Assembly: GCA_032988165.1 (NCBI GenBank) | Contig: JANTQF010000222.1 | Span: 1-57,166 of the forward strand | Source: Emmonsiellopsis sp. PD_33 | Lineage: Eukaryota > Ascomycota > Eurotiomycetes > Onygenales > Ajellomycetaceae | DNA: 57,166 bases | Reading direction: 5' to 3' | Shown: piece by piece, positions 31,831-43,061 of the stretch | Position numbering within the stretch: the first letter of the stretch is position 1 | Layout of the letters: every line of letters starts with the position of its first letter | Position numbers and translations under genes: made by a program | Notes under the pieces: model-generated | Told to the model about the DNA's origin: nothing | Database searches by the model: none | What the model saw: the letters and a program-made list of their open reading frames with translations, nothing else

Positions 31831-33810
31831 TTAGCCCTGCTTTCTTGACCTACGCGGCGCTGAACAGCTCTGATACTTATTGCTGAGCGACGAGAAGTCC
31901 TCCTGACTCAGTATTCCAATCGCTTTGGCTTTCACATAATATTCAACGGTGTATATCTTCTCGCAATTCACGAGCGAAGTTTCTTTCAACGTTTCTTTCC
32001 CGTATGGCACCATTTGATATTCATCCAAGCCGAGCTTAGATCGTGTACGAGATGGCGGTTGATTGGCCGTGCGAATATAGGCATGGGTTTTTTTCGATAC
32101 ACCATCTTTGTCCTCTCCGCGGTCCTGGTATGTGAAAACGCCACTGACGATAGTTTTAGTTTGCTATCTTGACTTCCGGGAAGAGTAAGGGATCGCACTT
32201 ACACACAGATACAGCTATCCTTATTTGGTCGCATCACGATGAAGCGACGGACTTTCCCGTGTAGCGCTTCGCCATACTTGCCCCTTATTGTTGACCCGTG
32301 ATCGGTCCAATCTGGAGCTCTTCTCCCTTCCGGCTCGTGCCAAACAACACTAAACATCTACAACCGAACCGACAGACGTATATGTTAGCCACCCATTGCA
32401 CCAAGTCGATCAAGCTCAAAATGCTAGCGTACTGTACCAGGTTTGAAGAATTTCCTCGGATTTTCCGGTATCTTGAAAGCTTCTAGCTGTTAGCTGCAGC
32501 CGCTTCTCAATATGCTTTCGATCAAAGTTCGGCCCTACTTACCTGGGTCGAGCACTGATTCGGTTTCCTTGAAACGTATCCTACGCTCAGTCCCCGATGC
32601 CGAATGCGCGATCAATTGTTGCGGTGCATCTCTGTCTGCTGGTCCTCTCTGCCGAGTCCGATGTGGGGATTCAAGGGTGTATTGCCCGCCGCCCAAAGGA
32701 GGCCTAGGATACTCGTGCCCGGCAAGAGCTCGGCCTTGTTGGAGCGCGGGTGGGGATGCGTGGGCATTCTGCCCGCTGCGATACCCAGAGACGGCGGAAT
32801 CCTCGGATATTCTCTTCTGGTAAGCGCCAGTCGATTCCGCCATTGGGGGACGAGTTGGCTCGGCGTATGGGTTGCTCTGATAAGGGGAGTTATGTGGGAG
32901 AGAATATTCAGGGGTGTACTGTGGGGTATATTGTGCTGTAGGTATGGATCCATATTGGGAACCATCTTGACTCATTGGAGAAGAATATTGGGAGGAAGGT
33001 GAGCCCCATTGAGAACCGGGTTGGGAGCTCTGGCTGCTATAACTGTCTGATCCCCTAGTTGTAGATTGTGGATACCCTCTTGGAATGTTCGATTCTACTT
33101 GCCGTGGACTATAGCCGTATCCCTCGGCCCCATGCGTGCCGAACAGCTGGGGATTATCTGATCCAGTCTGTCCCGGTGCTGGGCGGTAATCTAATCGCCC
33201 TGTGTTGGTTATCGATTGGGCCCCACGATCTTGATATTGTGATCTATTCCCACCAACTCCGTCCCGTTGTCCACCACTTGAGGAGTATTGGGGGGTCAAG
33301 TGGAGCCCCCGAGTTGATTCCTCCAACGAATTAATGTCGTTTTGACTGGTGGTTTGCCGGGGGTATTCCTGATGGTACCATTGTTGCTGGGGGTGCTGGG
33401 ACTGGCCTTGTTGATATGAGCCAGTGTATCTAAAGTACAATGTTAGTCGAACTCCTTTTTGAAGACCATGAATGAAGACTTTCATCTCATATCACCAATC
33501 TGGCTGGGCAGTGTGGTGATATGGAGGTAGGTAGGGAGCGGGGATGGTCAAACTGGCAAGGGGAGAGAAATACTGGACTGTTCTTGGAGTTGCATCACGA
33601 GCACCGTCCGGGACCTGCGAGTCCTGAGCCCCTGCAACATTCCCTTTTAACCCATGGCGAAAGCCCCAGGGCTCACGGCCCTTTCCACTATCCGAGCTTC
33701 CTGCCTCGTCTTGTCGGGTAGAACTGGTAGGCCTATCCCACTATTATTCCTGCGCTTTATCACGGTTTGGGTGGTTTGGCATCGACAGTATCAGATACGT
33801 ACCTAGGCAT
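31831..33810 (-). CDS. DUF6590-domain protein with Gln/Ser/Tyr-rich N-terminal half
   Basis: Proposed exons: 33803-33810, 33496-33723, 32543-33429, 32433-32482, 32203-32357, 31831-32143. The C-terminal exons give a DUF6590-like domain: KIPENPRKFFKPGTMFSVVW, RRFIVMRPNKDSCICVGVFTY, HAYIRTANQPPSRT and KIYTVEYYVKAKAIGIL. This fungal domain has no known activity. The large exon is Gln/Ser/Tyr/Pro-rich and disordered, with SQYSSPMSQDGSQYGS. The junction between exons 2 and 3 is uncertain. The natural donor at 33495 gives an in-frame TGA, while a donor at about 33559 (GTATTT) keeps the frame but drops about 21 codons. The start in an 8-nt first exon is also tentative. The downstream exons are firm. 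Confidence 0.75.
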
Positions 33811-35116
33811 GGTCTTGTCTATGTCGTCAAGATGTGGCAATAATAATAATCAACGGGAAGAAAAGGCAAACGGTCTCGCTTGGACCGCGAGGAGAAATGT
33901 CCCTGAATTTCTGTTGCCTTTTTGCAACCCAGACTTGGGAAACCCACATTCCGGCGCCAAATAAGTAGGACGAGGCAAGTTGCGGCTCCGCAAATTCAGT
34001 AAACTGGAGGTGTGCCAGGGATGCAAGCTTGCGTTGTCTCTCCCTGGGCAGATGAACAGCTGATCGATGGGTATGGTGCTAACTCACGAATCATCAACCG
34101 CGTTTGACAATCCTGACAGGCTCCTTGCTGCAGCGCACGGAATATGGCTAGCATATTTTATGCATGAATACCCGCCGAAGCAGGCCTGCCCGATAGCATT
34201 GGGCATTTCGACATGTTGATGGTTCATGCTGCGACAATCTAAGCTCCTGACGGCATCGCAATGGACTACTGCGCTGACTACTAGCACTCTTATTCTTCTT
34301 ATTGTCCTCGGATTCTCAGATTCCAGAGTGTCGTCTTGCCGCAGCCGCCATCCGATATCATCCATAGCTAGCGGTTCAACGTTTCTTCACCCCAGCCAGA
34401 CGAAACCATATCTAGACCGAAATGTGATCGCAGTGGTTGAAACGGAGGACTGTCCTAGCACGCCCCCTCAAATCATCGCCATTTCGAACCAGGCCGTTTC
34501 TCTGGTTGTATCCCTCACATGCTCTCCCCGCATCTGGACGCCAAGTATGGTCTTGTATTGAAAGACCTCGCCCTTGTCCACTAGCAGGTAATTTAGTATT
34601 GTCCGGTCTTGTATTGCCATCCCCCCATGCCAGGCCCGATCTGCCGGGCTGAGCACTGCCTTCTCTCCGCGGCGCTAAGCCCGCAGCGCATATTCGTCGG
34701 CGACAGTGCAGAGACGCCCCAAGTTGGAATTTTCCTAACTGCCTTGTTTCAGGAGAGATATCTACTTGCACTTCTCGAATATCCGTGGCTTCTCTAGCCG
34801 TGGGGCGGCTTTTACCTTCCAAGTCTACTGCTCGTGGCTATGGGAACATCCCCCTGTCCACATTATTGTCGTCCCTGTGTGGTATGGATGGGCCCGAGCC
34901 ACAACAAACATGCTGTTCAAACGGGTTTGGCCGCTCTGGCCGGCCTCTCATGGTAGCAAAGTGAGCCGTTCAAAGCGCAATATATACACGCCGGCCGTGA
35001 CTACTCACAAGATTCCAATATAGGAGGAGAGCTACTCATCGTGGCCTCTAAAGAACGCGTCCGAGCCAACTCCCATCCTCTCCCAGCCCCAAGAAGACGG
35101 TTCTCTGAAGTGTACC
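33811..35116. other. intergenic stretch between divergent genes
   Basis: About 1.3 kb between the starts of the DUF6590 gene and the coiled-coil protein gene. Frames of about 60-135 codons on both strands lack splice structure or recognisable domains. Probably promoter and leader sequence of both neighbours. Confidence 0.45.
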
Positions 35117-36550
35117 ATGCAGCTCAATACAATTCAACCCACGAGCTTAAACACCCAGATAATGTCGATTGACGCTCCACGGTTCTCTCAAGGGTCGGCG
35201 TCCACGCCAGGAACGTCCTTTCCATCTCCACCCAGACAGGGTGCTCAGCACCCTGAGGCGGCAGAGCCTCTAGAGACGTTGGATAAAGACATCTTGCCGT
35301 ACACACCCCCAGACGCCAAAACCGCAGAAGATTGGAATATATTGAAAGAACGCCTCGGAAAAATGATGTTCAGACTGGAGCAGGCATCAAGGGAACGGTA
35401 CGAAGCTAGAACCGAACGGCTCGAGTTGAGAGAGAAGCTAGATGAATTACTCGATACTGGTGCAAATTTGATGCAAAAATTGAACGAACTTTTTGTCCAG
35501 ACCAGTCCAGAAATCGTTGAACATCTTGTCAACCTATTCCAGCAGTATAAACAGGAGCAGGACACCTATCTAAGCCTCGAGGACGACTATCTCCGGCTCG
35601 AGAAACGTGTGGTGCATAAAGAATATTTACTCGAGACGGCAGAAGGAAAGGTGACCAAAGCGTTTCGCAAAATAGAGCCTGATGGCGAATATTTGAGCAC
35701 GGATTCAAGCGATTCAGACAGCAGCTCAGAGAGCGACACATCTGCTCTCGACAAAATTCAGTCATATCAACCGCTTGTTGCCAACTACTTATCCCTACTT
35801 GGTAATATCAGTCTTCTCAAGGAGGACCTATGGAATCTGCGTGCAGAGTATCACTCTTTGGTCTCAGAAAAAGCGGCAAGAGGCCAATTTCATCCCACCT
35901 TGGACCCCAAATCCGAAAACTTCCTGGCCACTTTCAATACTTCTGAGAAGCAGCTTCTAGACGAACTAGCAACCATCGAGGAAAATAGCAATAGCGTGAG
36001 ACAAGAATGCATAGAACAGGGTTTCGCCATCCCAGACGAGCAAATTTTCAGCTTAGGGGAAGGACCACAGGAGTCAGATGCATTGATGAACCTCCCCGTA
36101 GCAGGACATCGGAACGAAGAAATTCCTGTCTTTTTTGACGAAAATTCGGATCATTCTTCAAAACAGTTTAGCGTTCCCGAATATATCAACATGTGGCTTC
36201 TCCATCGGCTGTCCGGCTCCACCCTCGAAACGAGCCGATATGAATCTCTCGCTGGCTGGGATGTTGCAAGCGTGGACAAGCAAAAGTTTCGGCTCTGGTG
36301 GTTTAATGACGGCACTACCACCGTGACCCAACCTCAGGACACGCCTCAAACCTCTGACGACCACCTATACTTAGCGGCTCAACGGTGTTACGATCGGGAA
36401 TCAAGTATTGCTGATGATGCTACCTGCATTATTCGGTCAGAGCCCAATACCCCCCCGGAGGCAGCAACTCCATCCTTTACCCAATCGAGCGGTACCTGGT
36501 GTGAGGATACCGACAAATCTTTTGATTCTCATGAGCTATATCTCGATTAA
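35117..36550 (+). CDS. coiled-coil hypothetical protein, 477 aa
   Basis: A single open frame from the ATG at 35117; a second in-frame ATG at 35162 (MSIDAPRFSQGSASTPG) could be the true start. After a Ser/Pro-rich leader a long helical, heptad-like region runs from about residue 75 to 190 (RLGKMMFRLEQASRERYEAR, LREKLDELLDTGANL, YLSLEDDYLRLEKRVVHKEY). An acidic Ser cluster DSSDSDSSSESDTS follows, then more helix. Near residue 365 is a compact Trp-containing block, PEYINMWLLHRL...FRLWWFND. The tail is Thr/Ser-rich. No signal peptide. I do not recognise the family. Confidence 0.75.
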   Translation: MQLNTIQPTSLNTQIMSIDAPRFSQGSASTPGTSFPSPPRQGAQHPEAAEPLETLDKDILPYTPPDAKTAEDWNILKERLGKMMFRLEQASRERYEARTERLELREKLDELLDTGANLMQKLNELFVQTSPEIVEHLVNLFQQYKQEQDTYLSLEDDYLRLEKRVVHKEYLLETAEGKVTKAFRKIEPDGEYLSTDSSDSDSSSESDTSALDKIQSYQPLVANYLSLLGNISLLKEDLWNLRAEYHSLVSEKAARGQFHPTLDPKSENFLATFNTSEKQLLDELATIEENSNSVRQECIEQGFAIPDEQIFSLGEGPQESDALMNLPVAGHRNEEIPVFFDENSDHSSKQFSVPEYINMWLLHRLSGSTLETSRYESLAGWDVASVDKQKFRLWWFNDGTTTVTQPQDTPQTSDDHLYLAAQRCYDRESSIADDATCIIRSEPNTPPEAATPSFTQSSGTWCEDTDKSFDSHELYLD

Positions 36551-39500
36551 TGCGTCTTCATAACAGCGTCGAGTGTACTCTTTCGCATATTTGGACGGGG
36601 ATGATCGCATTGAATAGATTAGCATGGGTAGCTAACTTTGGGTTTCTATATTGCTCCCATTTCTTGATGTGAAATTGGGATCCTGTTACTCTGTGGGGTA
36701 TTTCCTTTTTCCTTGACTCCTTAGACGCTTTGACAGCTTTTCATTGAACTGTGCTCACTGTCATTAGGCTCGTCGCCTCATGCTTTCTCCCCCATTTCTG
36801 CTTTTTTTCGTACTTTGTTTTTCAGTTCCTCACTCACACATTAATTCCCCCGATATTTTAAAAACCATTTAAACCTCTTTGCCTTCTCCTTCATACGCGA
36901 GAGATCGATCAGAGCGTGCTTGGATCTTCGACCACATCTAGGTGGGAATGTCCTAGAACTTCCCCTTTTACCGTACCCCAGTCATCGTTGGTTTCATCAA
37001 GTTCCTTCAAAATCTATCGGCCAACTTGAGCTGTTCAATACCAACAACCCACCGATTTCCGGAAATCAGCGCCGAAGTCAGACGCGTGCGAAGGATAGTG
37101 CGGCCGATTACATGCAAACGAACATGCGCGCGATCCGATAGGTACTCCAACGCCAGTCATATGGTAACACATCACGGCAGCTCGCCAAGATAACAAAACA
37201 CCAATTAAAACATCCTTTTGCAGGGCTGAAAATGCGGTCTGTTAGTTGCCAGATTGCAACAACGGCTTGGGCGGTCATTATCCTGCGTCCCGGCAACTCC
37301 CTCTTCGCATTCAACACAATATCTCTGGGGCTCAAAACCCGGTTGCTCTACGCAAAGCAACCAATTAATCGGTGGTCTTCCCAATTTTGTTTATTGGATG
37401 GCGGCTGTCTCCGGTGGATTATCAACGTTATGACGGGTTTGGCCGCTTTACTGCATATTCGCCGGTTGTCTTCCGTAAATGGCGCAGGCATCGCCAACTC
37501 ACACACACAACATTATCACAGAGGAAAAGGAATATTCCGTCCGTCTTTGATAATTCTTTTCTTCCCGCGTTTGGGGCGCTGCTCAGGCAGCTTGGAAATT
37601 CAACGACAAATGGCAGCAAAGCATAACAAACAGCCTTGCGAGCCTCTCGTCCCATCTACTGCTCCTGAGACTCAGGATACATGAAACCATGATCGTAATT
37701 ATTTTGCCCTGTCTCATCCCTCCACCAGTCGCATAGAAGTTTTCGTGGACCTCCTTGGGATTTGAAACCGGCGCGAGTGCGACTCTGCCAGCCTAGAGGG
37801 GAAAGTAGGCCGAGCAATGAGGCGACAGAAGCCTTTTTTCAAATCAAGCTAGGGCTAAATTAAAAATTTTCAAGGAATGTGTTGATGATGGGCGCGTTTT
37901 CTGAGATTAAATTACTGTATCATTATTGTACCGGATCTCCTGCATGAACTAGGCAATATATTACGTTGGAAATACATTTACAGGCCGTAATATTGCCAAG
38001 CATTGTGGCTGTTTTCACATGGCAGAAAAGATGAGGTGGTTGGTTTCATTGAAACTAATTTCAAATAATAAGTTGAGAAACATAGATAGCTCTACCTGCG
38101 AAGCTTTCTAGAGGAGGGATTGATATGAGGAGAACAAATGGCGTTATTCCCATCCCTCATGGAGATGTCATCTTCTGACAGCACTTAGCTGGCATGCGAA
38201 GAACTACGTCATGCGCTTGATACAAATAAGAATCCTTTCGTTCTGCCACGCCCCTATTTTAGTCCTCCATTCAGCTACAATACCCAAGCTTCCCGGTGCA
38301 AAAAGAACGTTTACTAGTTCCCGTTCCCGTTCCCGTTCCCGTTCCCGTTCCCGTCGCCGTTCCCGTCACCTAGTAACCTTATTATTAGAGCATCGATTTA
38401 CTTTCGTTCCTGGCTGTTCTTTTCTCGTTTTGGATTCCGCTTTTAAGGTTTCTGCCTCCGCTCACTAAATAAAAGGACCCGCTTCCCCAGATCTTGTCCC
38501 ACATGGATGCGCCCCACTTCCGCTCCACCTCTGGCTTGGCATGTTAGGACGACGGCCGGGTGCGCGGGCCGAGATTCTTCCGGTGGTTCGCATCGAGCAC
38601 GTTTCGAGTGCATTTTGAACATACTTCCTTCGTGGCCAGATCGGAAGTCGAGGCCCTGTTAGAGTAGCTTCAGATTTCCCAGTGAGACAGCTTCAAGTTT
38701 CGACTTACCAGCCCAAGCTGGCCATTTTCTGGGAAACAACCAGTTCAACTAACTACTAGTTTTGCATTGCCAATTGCAATCCAGTACGGAGTAGTTGGCA
38801 TTCTATTCATTTTGAGCAGATGCCAACCTCTCTATCGCTGACGACAAAGGACTGGAAAACTCAATGACATCAAACTCCGACCGGGCACCTTCACCAGATG
38901 CACATTTCGCCTGCTCCCTAAAGAGTCAAAGATTCAGCAAGACATCAAGGAAGATTGGCCGGATCAGTGGCCGTTGCCTTTGTAAAGAGGCACCAAACGC
39001 AACTCTTGGAGCCCAGGGCTCCCAAACGCAAGGGATATTCAGGCCAATGGTTTCCGTATTTTTGCTTCTCCAGTGCTTTAATGGCTGCAGCAAGCCGGCT
39101 TATTGAGAAATTCAGCAACATTGGATCTATAATGCCACTTTCACTTTTCAAGAAGGATGTTTGCATGGACCCGTTCCAATGTATCTCGCAATAATAGCCA
39201 AACTATATCACAACACAGTGAGAAACCTGGGAACAGAGCCGTGGACCTGCAGCCAAATCTGCTTTTGATATTAGCTCTGGGCAGGAAATCAAGTGCGAAC
39301 AAAGCAAAAAGACCTGGGATCCGACATGGATCGCGCATCTTTTGGCTGCCAGTGTCCAATACCCTGTGACAAATCAACGTTTTGAACCATTTCGTTCCGC
39401 CAACAACCGCTGTTCTTTTGATTTACTCAAAGTGTGACATCAAATGAAAGAGCTGAGTGTCTCTGAACATTTCTTATTGATCTTTCGTACCTGGTTTTTG

Positions 39501-39733
39501 GTGCCATAACCTCTTTAGTCCTATAGGGACCCTGTTAGATCATTTAGACCCCGTCCGTTCTCTCCAAAAATGGTTGGATATTGTATGTGTAGACCGTGGC
39601 TTATTGCATGTCTCACTCATCCAGTTCCGTTGGAACCCAGTCTCAGTTTCTATTAAATAAATATATACACGACTCCCCCCAATTGCAGAGCTTTTGATTG
39701 ACATATTCCGACAAAAATTAATATCAAAATACA
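36551..39733. other. gene-poor stretch of 3.2 kb
   Basis: Holds a hexamer minisatellite at 38317-38370 and many short frames, the longest 150 codons (37232-37684, plus), none with a domain, signal peptide or convincing splice sites. A lncRNA or fast-evolving gene cannot be excluded. Confidence 0.4.
38317..38370. repeat. GTTCCC hexamer minisatellite, nine units
   Basis: Six perfect GTTCCC units, then GTCGCC, GTTCCC and GTCACC. In one plus-strand frame it would read Ser-Arg repeats, but the surrounding frame has no gene features. Copy number is likely polymorphic. Confidence 0.85.
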
Positions 39734-40402
39734 ATGGGTTCATCCGCTAGGTCCCTCCTGGTCGCTCTTCTCAGTTTTCCCACCTGCATCTCTTCGATAC
39801 GTTCATCGCCATTCTCTTCCCGCCAAGCGGTCGATCTACCTCCAGGATGTCCCACACCATTATGGACCGTATCGCTCTTCCGTTTCGTGAACAGCTCACA
39901 CAATCTCGACTGCTACTCCGGCCGAGACGCCGGTCTTACCGGCTGTCTACAGGGCTCTCAATGGTGTGATCCCGACTCTGACGATACATGCACACACTGT
40001 GGTGTCCCCCTCTGCTCCACCGGCTTGCCTAATCAGCCCCTGGGATTTGGTCCACCAGACACCCTCCAAATCTCGGTTAGTGGCTCCAACACCGCAAACT
40101 GCTACGATATCAATCCTAAGGGATATCGACGTCATGACCTGGGGAATGGGGTGGTGGAATGTGGGACAGCGGCGCGGGTTATGGAGTTCTACGGTTCCAC
40201 GAACGGGGATGTCGAGCAGGGAGAGATCTTATACAATCCTATACATTCCGTGTTCGAGTGTGAGAATGGGGGGAAGTTTCAGGCCACGGGAAGGGTTGAT
40301 TTTACGTACAGTTGTGCTCGAGATTCGGAACTGAATGCGACCTGCATGGCGAATGAGGATTTTGTGATACCTATGACTAAATGGTGGTTTGTTGATGAGT
40401 GA
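39734..40402 (+). CDS. secreted cysteine-rich protein, 222 aa
   Basis: Starts MGSSARSLLVALLSFPTCIS, a plausible signal peptide with cleavage near residue 20-22. The rest has twelve cysteines, including the cluster WCDPDSDDTCTHCGVPLC, consistent with six disulfides, and two likely N-glycosylation sites (NSS near residue 53 and NAT near residue 205). No transmembrane segment, no carbohydrate-enzyme motif. A single-exon gene with an AT-rich TATA-like stretch (TAAATAAATATATACA) about 80 bp upstream. It resembles fungal small secreted proteins of unknown function, and an effector-like or cell-wall role is only a guess. Confidence 0.7.
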   Translation: MGSSARSLLVALLSFPTCISSIRSSPFSSRQAVDLPPGCPTPLWTVSLFRFVNSSHNLDCYSGRDAGLTGCLQGSQWCDPDSDDTCTHCGVPLCSTGLPNQPLGFGPPDTLQISVSGSNTANCYDINPKGYRRHDLGNGVVECGTAARVMEFYGSTNGDVEQGEILYNPIHSVFECENGGKFQATGRVDFTYSCARDSELNATCMANEDFVIPMTKWWFVDE

Positions 40403-41137
40403 AACCTGGGAGGATAATAATGCGACAACGAACCTGGGATCGAAAAAAGCCCGAAAACCTACCTCCTACCCCAGATGCTAAGAATGCTACCTCTTCTGAA
40501 AATAGTAAGGTGATGGGGGAAATGGGATTGTCTAAATATATCTGTAGAGGGAGCTTAACCCTACTAGTATTTTTGGAAAGTTAGGTTCCTGAAATAAATA
40601 CGATCTATATATTTCGGCGCCGATATTTTCTAAGTTGATCTTTCTGGAGGGACAGTAGCAATTGTCACTTACTAAATTCGTAGACGAAGAAAATGCGATC
40701 ATTGCGCATTATTATTGCCTGGCTAGCACTTCATGCCTCTGGAATATCGGCCGGTATACTGTGAACTGTGGGGCTATAAGTGGGCGAAGTTCTCCATGAA
40801 ATTGTGCCAGAATCACAGGGCATCTTTCACTCCAAAACTTCCCTCGCCCGGGAATATCATCGCATTCATCATAGCTGTCACAAACCTCATGGCTCTATCC
40901 TCCTGCCCCACCACTGGCAGGCGGCTAATGAGGCCGGATGCCAAGCGGTTAAACTATGAGTGGAGCGAGTTAGCCGAAGTGATTCCTTGGCATTGCCCGA
41001 TTTAACCGAACCCTGGAATAAGGTTCGGGTTGCCGAATAAGGCGCTGCCGAGCTTATTTAAAGTTGCTTGTCGCCCCACTTTTTGAGTCTGGAAGACTTC
41101 CACGTGAGGCAGGCGGGTCCGTTCTAACCCCAACCGC
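40403..41137. other. intergenic stretch upstream of the GH43 gene
   Basis: No supported gene. A further GGCTAA hexamer lies at about 40923, compatible with an XlnR-type half site, but it is far from the start codon. TATA-like or AT-rich stretches occur near 40600. Confidence 0.4.
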
Positions 41138-41163
41138 GGCTAAAGTGGCTAAATGCTCCCCGC
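41138..41163 (+). promoter_or_regulatory. paired XlnR-type sites with an overlapping CreA-type site
   Basis: Two GGCTAAA motifs at 41138-41144 and 41147-41153, 9 bp apart start to start and in the same orientation, match the XlnR/Xyr1 consensus GGCTAA/R. CCCCGC at 41158-41163 is the complement of GCGGGG, fitting the CreA consensus SYGGRG. They lie about 330-350 bp upstream of the GH43 start codon. This suggests xylose induction and glucose repression of that gene. It is inferred from motif match only; single motifs of this length occur by chance, the pair less often. Confidence 0.55.
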
Positions 41164-41489
41164 GTGGCAATGGGCCTGGAGGGGTAAACTTTGAGGTGTG
41201 GATGGGGTATGGCGATACTGTTCTTCGCGAACGGCTTGAGAAGGCGGGTGATATCAGTAGGACTAGGCGTGGGTAATTTAAGATTAAGCGCCAGGAGAGT
41301 ATTTAAAAGCTCCGGGGCAGGTAAATTGTTCCATTATTAAGTTCCCTTCTATTAATTTATCTCGCAAATCGAGTCAAATATTCAGATTACCCCGCCAAAC
41401 AACCACCACTCACATCATCTCTCCCCTCCCCTCCTCCTTAATTCCTCACAATCAACCCCCAGGAAATATCAGTACACACCTCCTCCAAC

Positions 41490-42461
41490 ATGTCTGGCGA
41501 GAAGCCCTTGATCACACACATCTTCACGGCCGACCCCTCCGCCCACGTCTTCGAGGGGAAGCTCTACGTCTACCCATCACACGACCGGGATACCGGCATC
41601 GCGAACAATGACAATGGCGACCAATACGACATGAACGACTACCATGTCTTCTCAATGGACAGCGTTGACGGCCCCGTAACCGACCACGGCGTAGTGCTGA
41701 AGCAAGAAGATATCCCCTGGGTCTCGAAACAACTATGGGCGCCCGATGCCGCGACCAAGAACGGGAAATACTACCTCTACTTCCCCGCGCGCGACAAGGA
41801 GGGCGTCTTCCGTATCGGTGTCGCCGTCAGCGATACCCCCCAAGGCCCATTCACCGCGGACCCAGAACCCATCGCCGGCACCTACAGTATCGACCCAGCG
41901 AGTTTCGTGGACGACGATAACCAGGGATATCTATACTTTGGCGGTATCTGGGGCGGCCAGCTGCAATGCTGGCAAACGGGTAAATACGACGCGAAAGCTT
42001 ACCTGCCACAAGAGCCGTCGGGTGACGGGCCCGCATTGCTACCCCGTGTCGCGAAGCTGTCTGATGACATGCACTCTCTGGCGTCAGACGTGTTGGAGCT
42101 CAAGATTGTTGATGAGAAGGGCGAGCTGATCAAGGCGGACGACCATGACCGTCGTTTCTTCGAGGCAGCCTGGATGCACAAATATAACGGCAAATACTAC
42201 TTCTCCTACTCCACTGGTGATACGCATTATCTCGTGTACGCCACGGGGGACAGCCCGCTGGGGCCGTTTACGTACCAGGGACGCATTCTCGAGCCAGTGC
42301 AGGGCTGGACGACGCATCATTCTATTGTCGAGTTCAAGGGACGCTGGTACCTGTTCCATCATGATACTTGTCTATCGGGGCAGAATCATTTGCGGAGCGT
42401 CAAGGTTAAGGAGATCTTCTATGATAAGGATGGAAAGATTACTCTGACGCCTTCGGCTTAG
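41490..42461 (+). CDS. glycoside hydrolase family 43 enzyme (beta-xylosidase/arabinofuranosidase type), intracellular
   Basis: A single-exon frame of 323 aa starting MSGEKPLITHIFTADPSAHV. GH43 five-bladed propeller landmarks are visible: general base candidate D15 in TADPSAHV, the pKa-modulating D135 in YSIDPASF, and the acid E225 in FFEAAWMHKYNGKYYFSYS. Blade-like repeats GKYYLYFPA, GYLYFGG and GRWYLFHHD fit. The typical late His appears in TTHHSI. The GH43 family acts on xylo- and arabino-oligosaccharides. There is no signal peptide, so the enzyme should be cytosolic and would act on imported short oligosaccharides. Exact substrate cannot be told. Paired XlnR-type sites lie upstream. Confidence 0.9.
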   Translation: MSGEKPLITHIFTADPSAHVFEGKLYVYPSHDRDTGIANNDNGDQYDMNDYHVFSMDSVDGPVTDHGVVLKQEDIPWVSKQLWAPDAATKNGKYYLYFPARDKEGVFRIGVAVSDTPQGPFTADPEPIAGTYSIDPASFVDDDNQGYLYFGGIWGGQLQCWQTGKYDAKAYLPQEPSGDGPALLPRVAKLSDDMHSLASDVLELKIVDEKGELIKADDHDRRFFEAAWMHKYNGKYYFSYSTGDTHYLVYATGDSPLGPFTYQGRILEPVQGWTTHHSIVEFKGRWYLFHHDTCLSGQNHLRSVKVKEIFYDKDGKITLTPSA

Positions 42462-43061
42462 GCATGTTTGGTTAAAGGATGTTGGGAATGGCTCTCTCAT
42501 GTTTTATTTCTTTCTCTCTTTTCATATTCATGTACATACCTGTGGGACGTGAAATTAGTATATACAATCACTATATCCAAAAACAAGAATTATAGGAGCT
42601 TGTCTATCTCCCCATGCTGCCATCCTTCTCGATGTCCGAAGAAGGCCATATAGGAAAATATACTTGCAAATGCTTAGCAATATTCACGATGTATGGTTCA
42701 AGTCAATGACTGACAGTTAAATTCATAACTTGGCTCCTTGATGGCAAGGAAAAAGTGTACCATCGGAGAAAATTGCGGAAAGAGAACACAGCATTGGAAT
42801 TAAATCATATAAAATAATATAATAGATATTACCTGATTGCTGTTTATTAGCAATCATACTCGTTGGAATGTCAGACCGAAACTTAAAAAGTAGATTGGAA
42901 TGTTGCAAAAAATGTGTTAGGCCAAAGAAAAAAAGATCAACCCCAGGCAAATTCAAGCCCAAAAACCCTGGTCAATAATCGTCCAGAATACAATTCCCAA
43001 AGCTATGTCCCCGCAAGATAGAATTCGACCACGACGGGATAAGAACTTGGTTGGTGCCCTG
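42462..43061. other. convergent 3-prime flanks of the GH43 and NLR genes
   Basis: About 0.6 kb, AT-rich, no supported gene. Confidence 0.6.

Noticed and set aside
37232..37684. 150-codon plus-strand frame
   Set aside because: No signal, domain, compositional or splice evidence in a gene-poor stretch.
38211..38468. Plus-strand frame with Ser-Arg repeats, resembling an SR protein
   Set aside because: The SR run is only the translation of the GTTCCC minisatellite; no other gene features.
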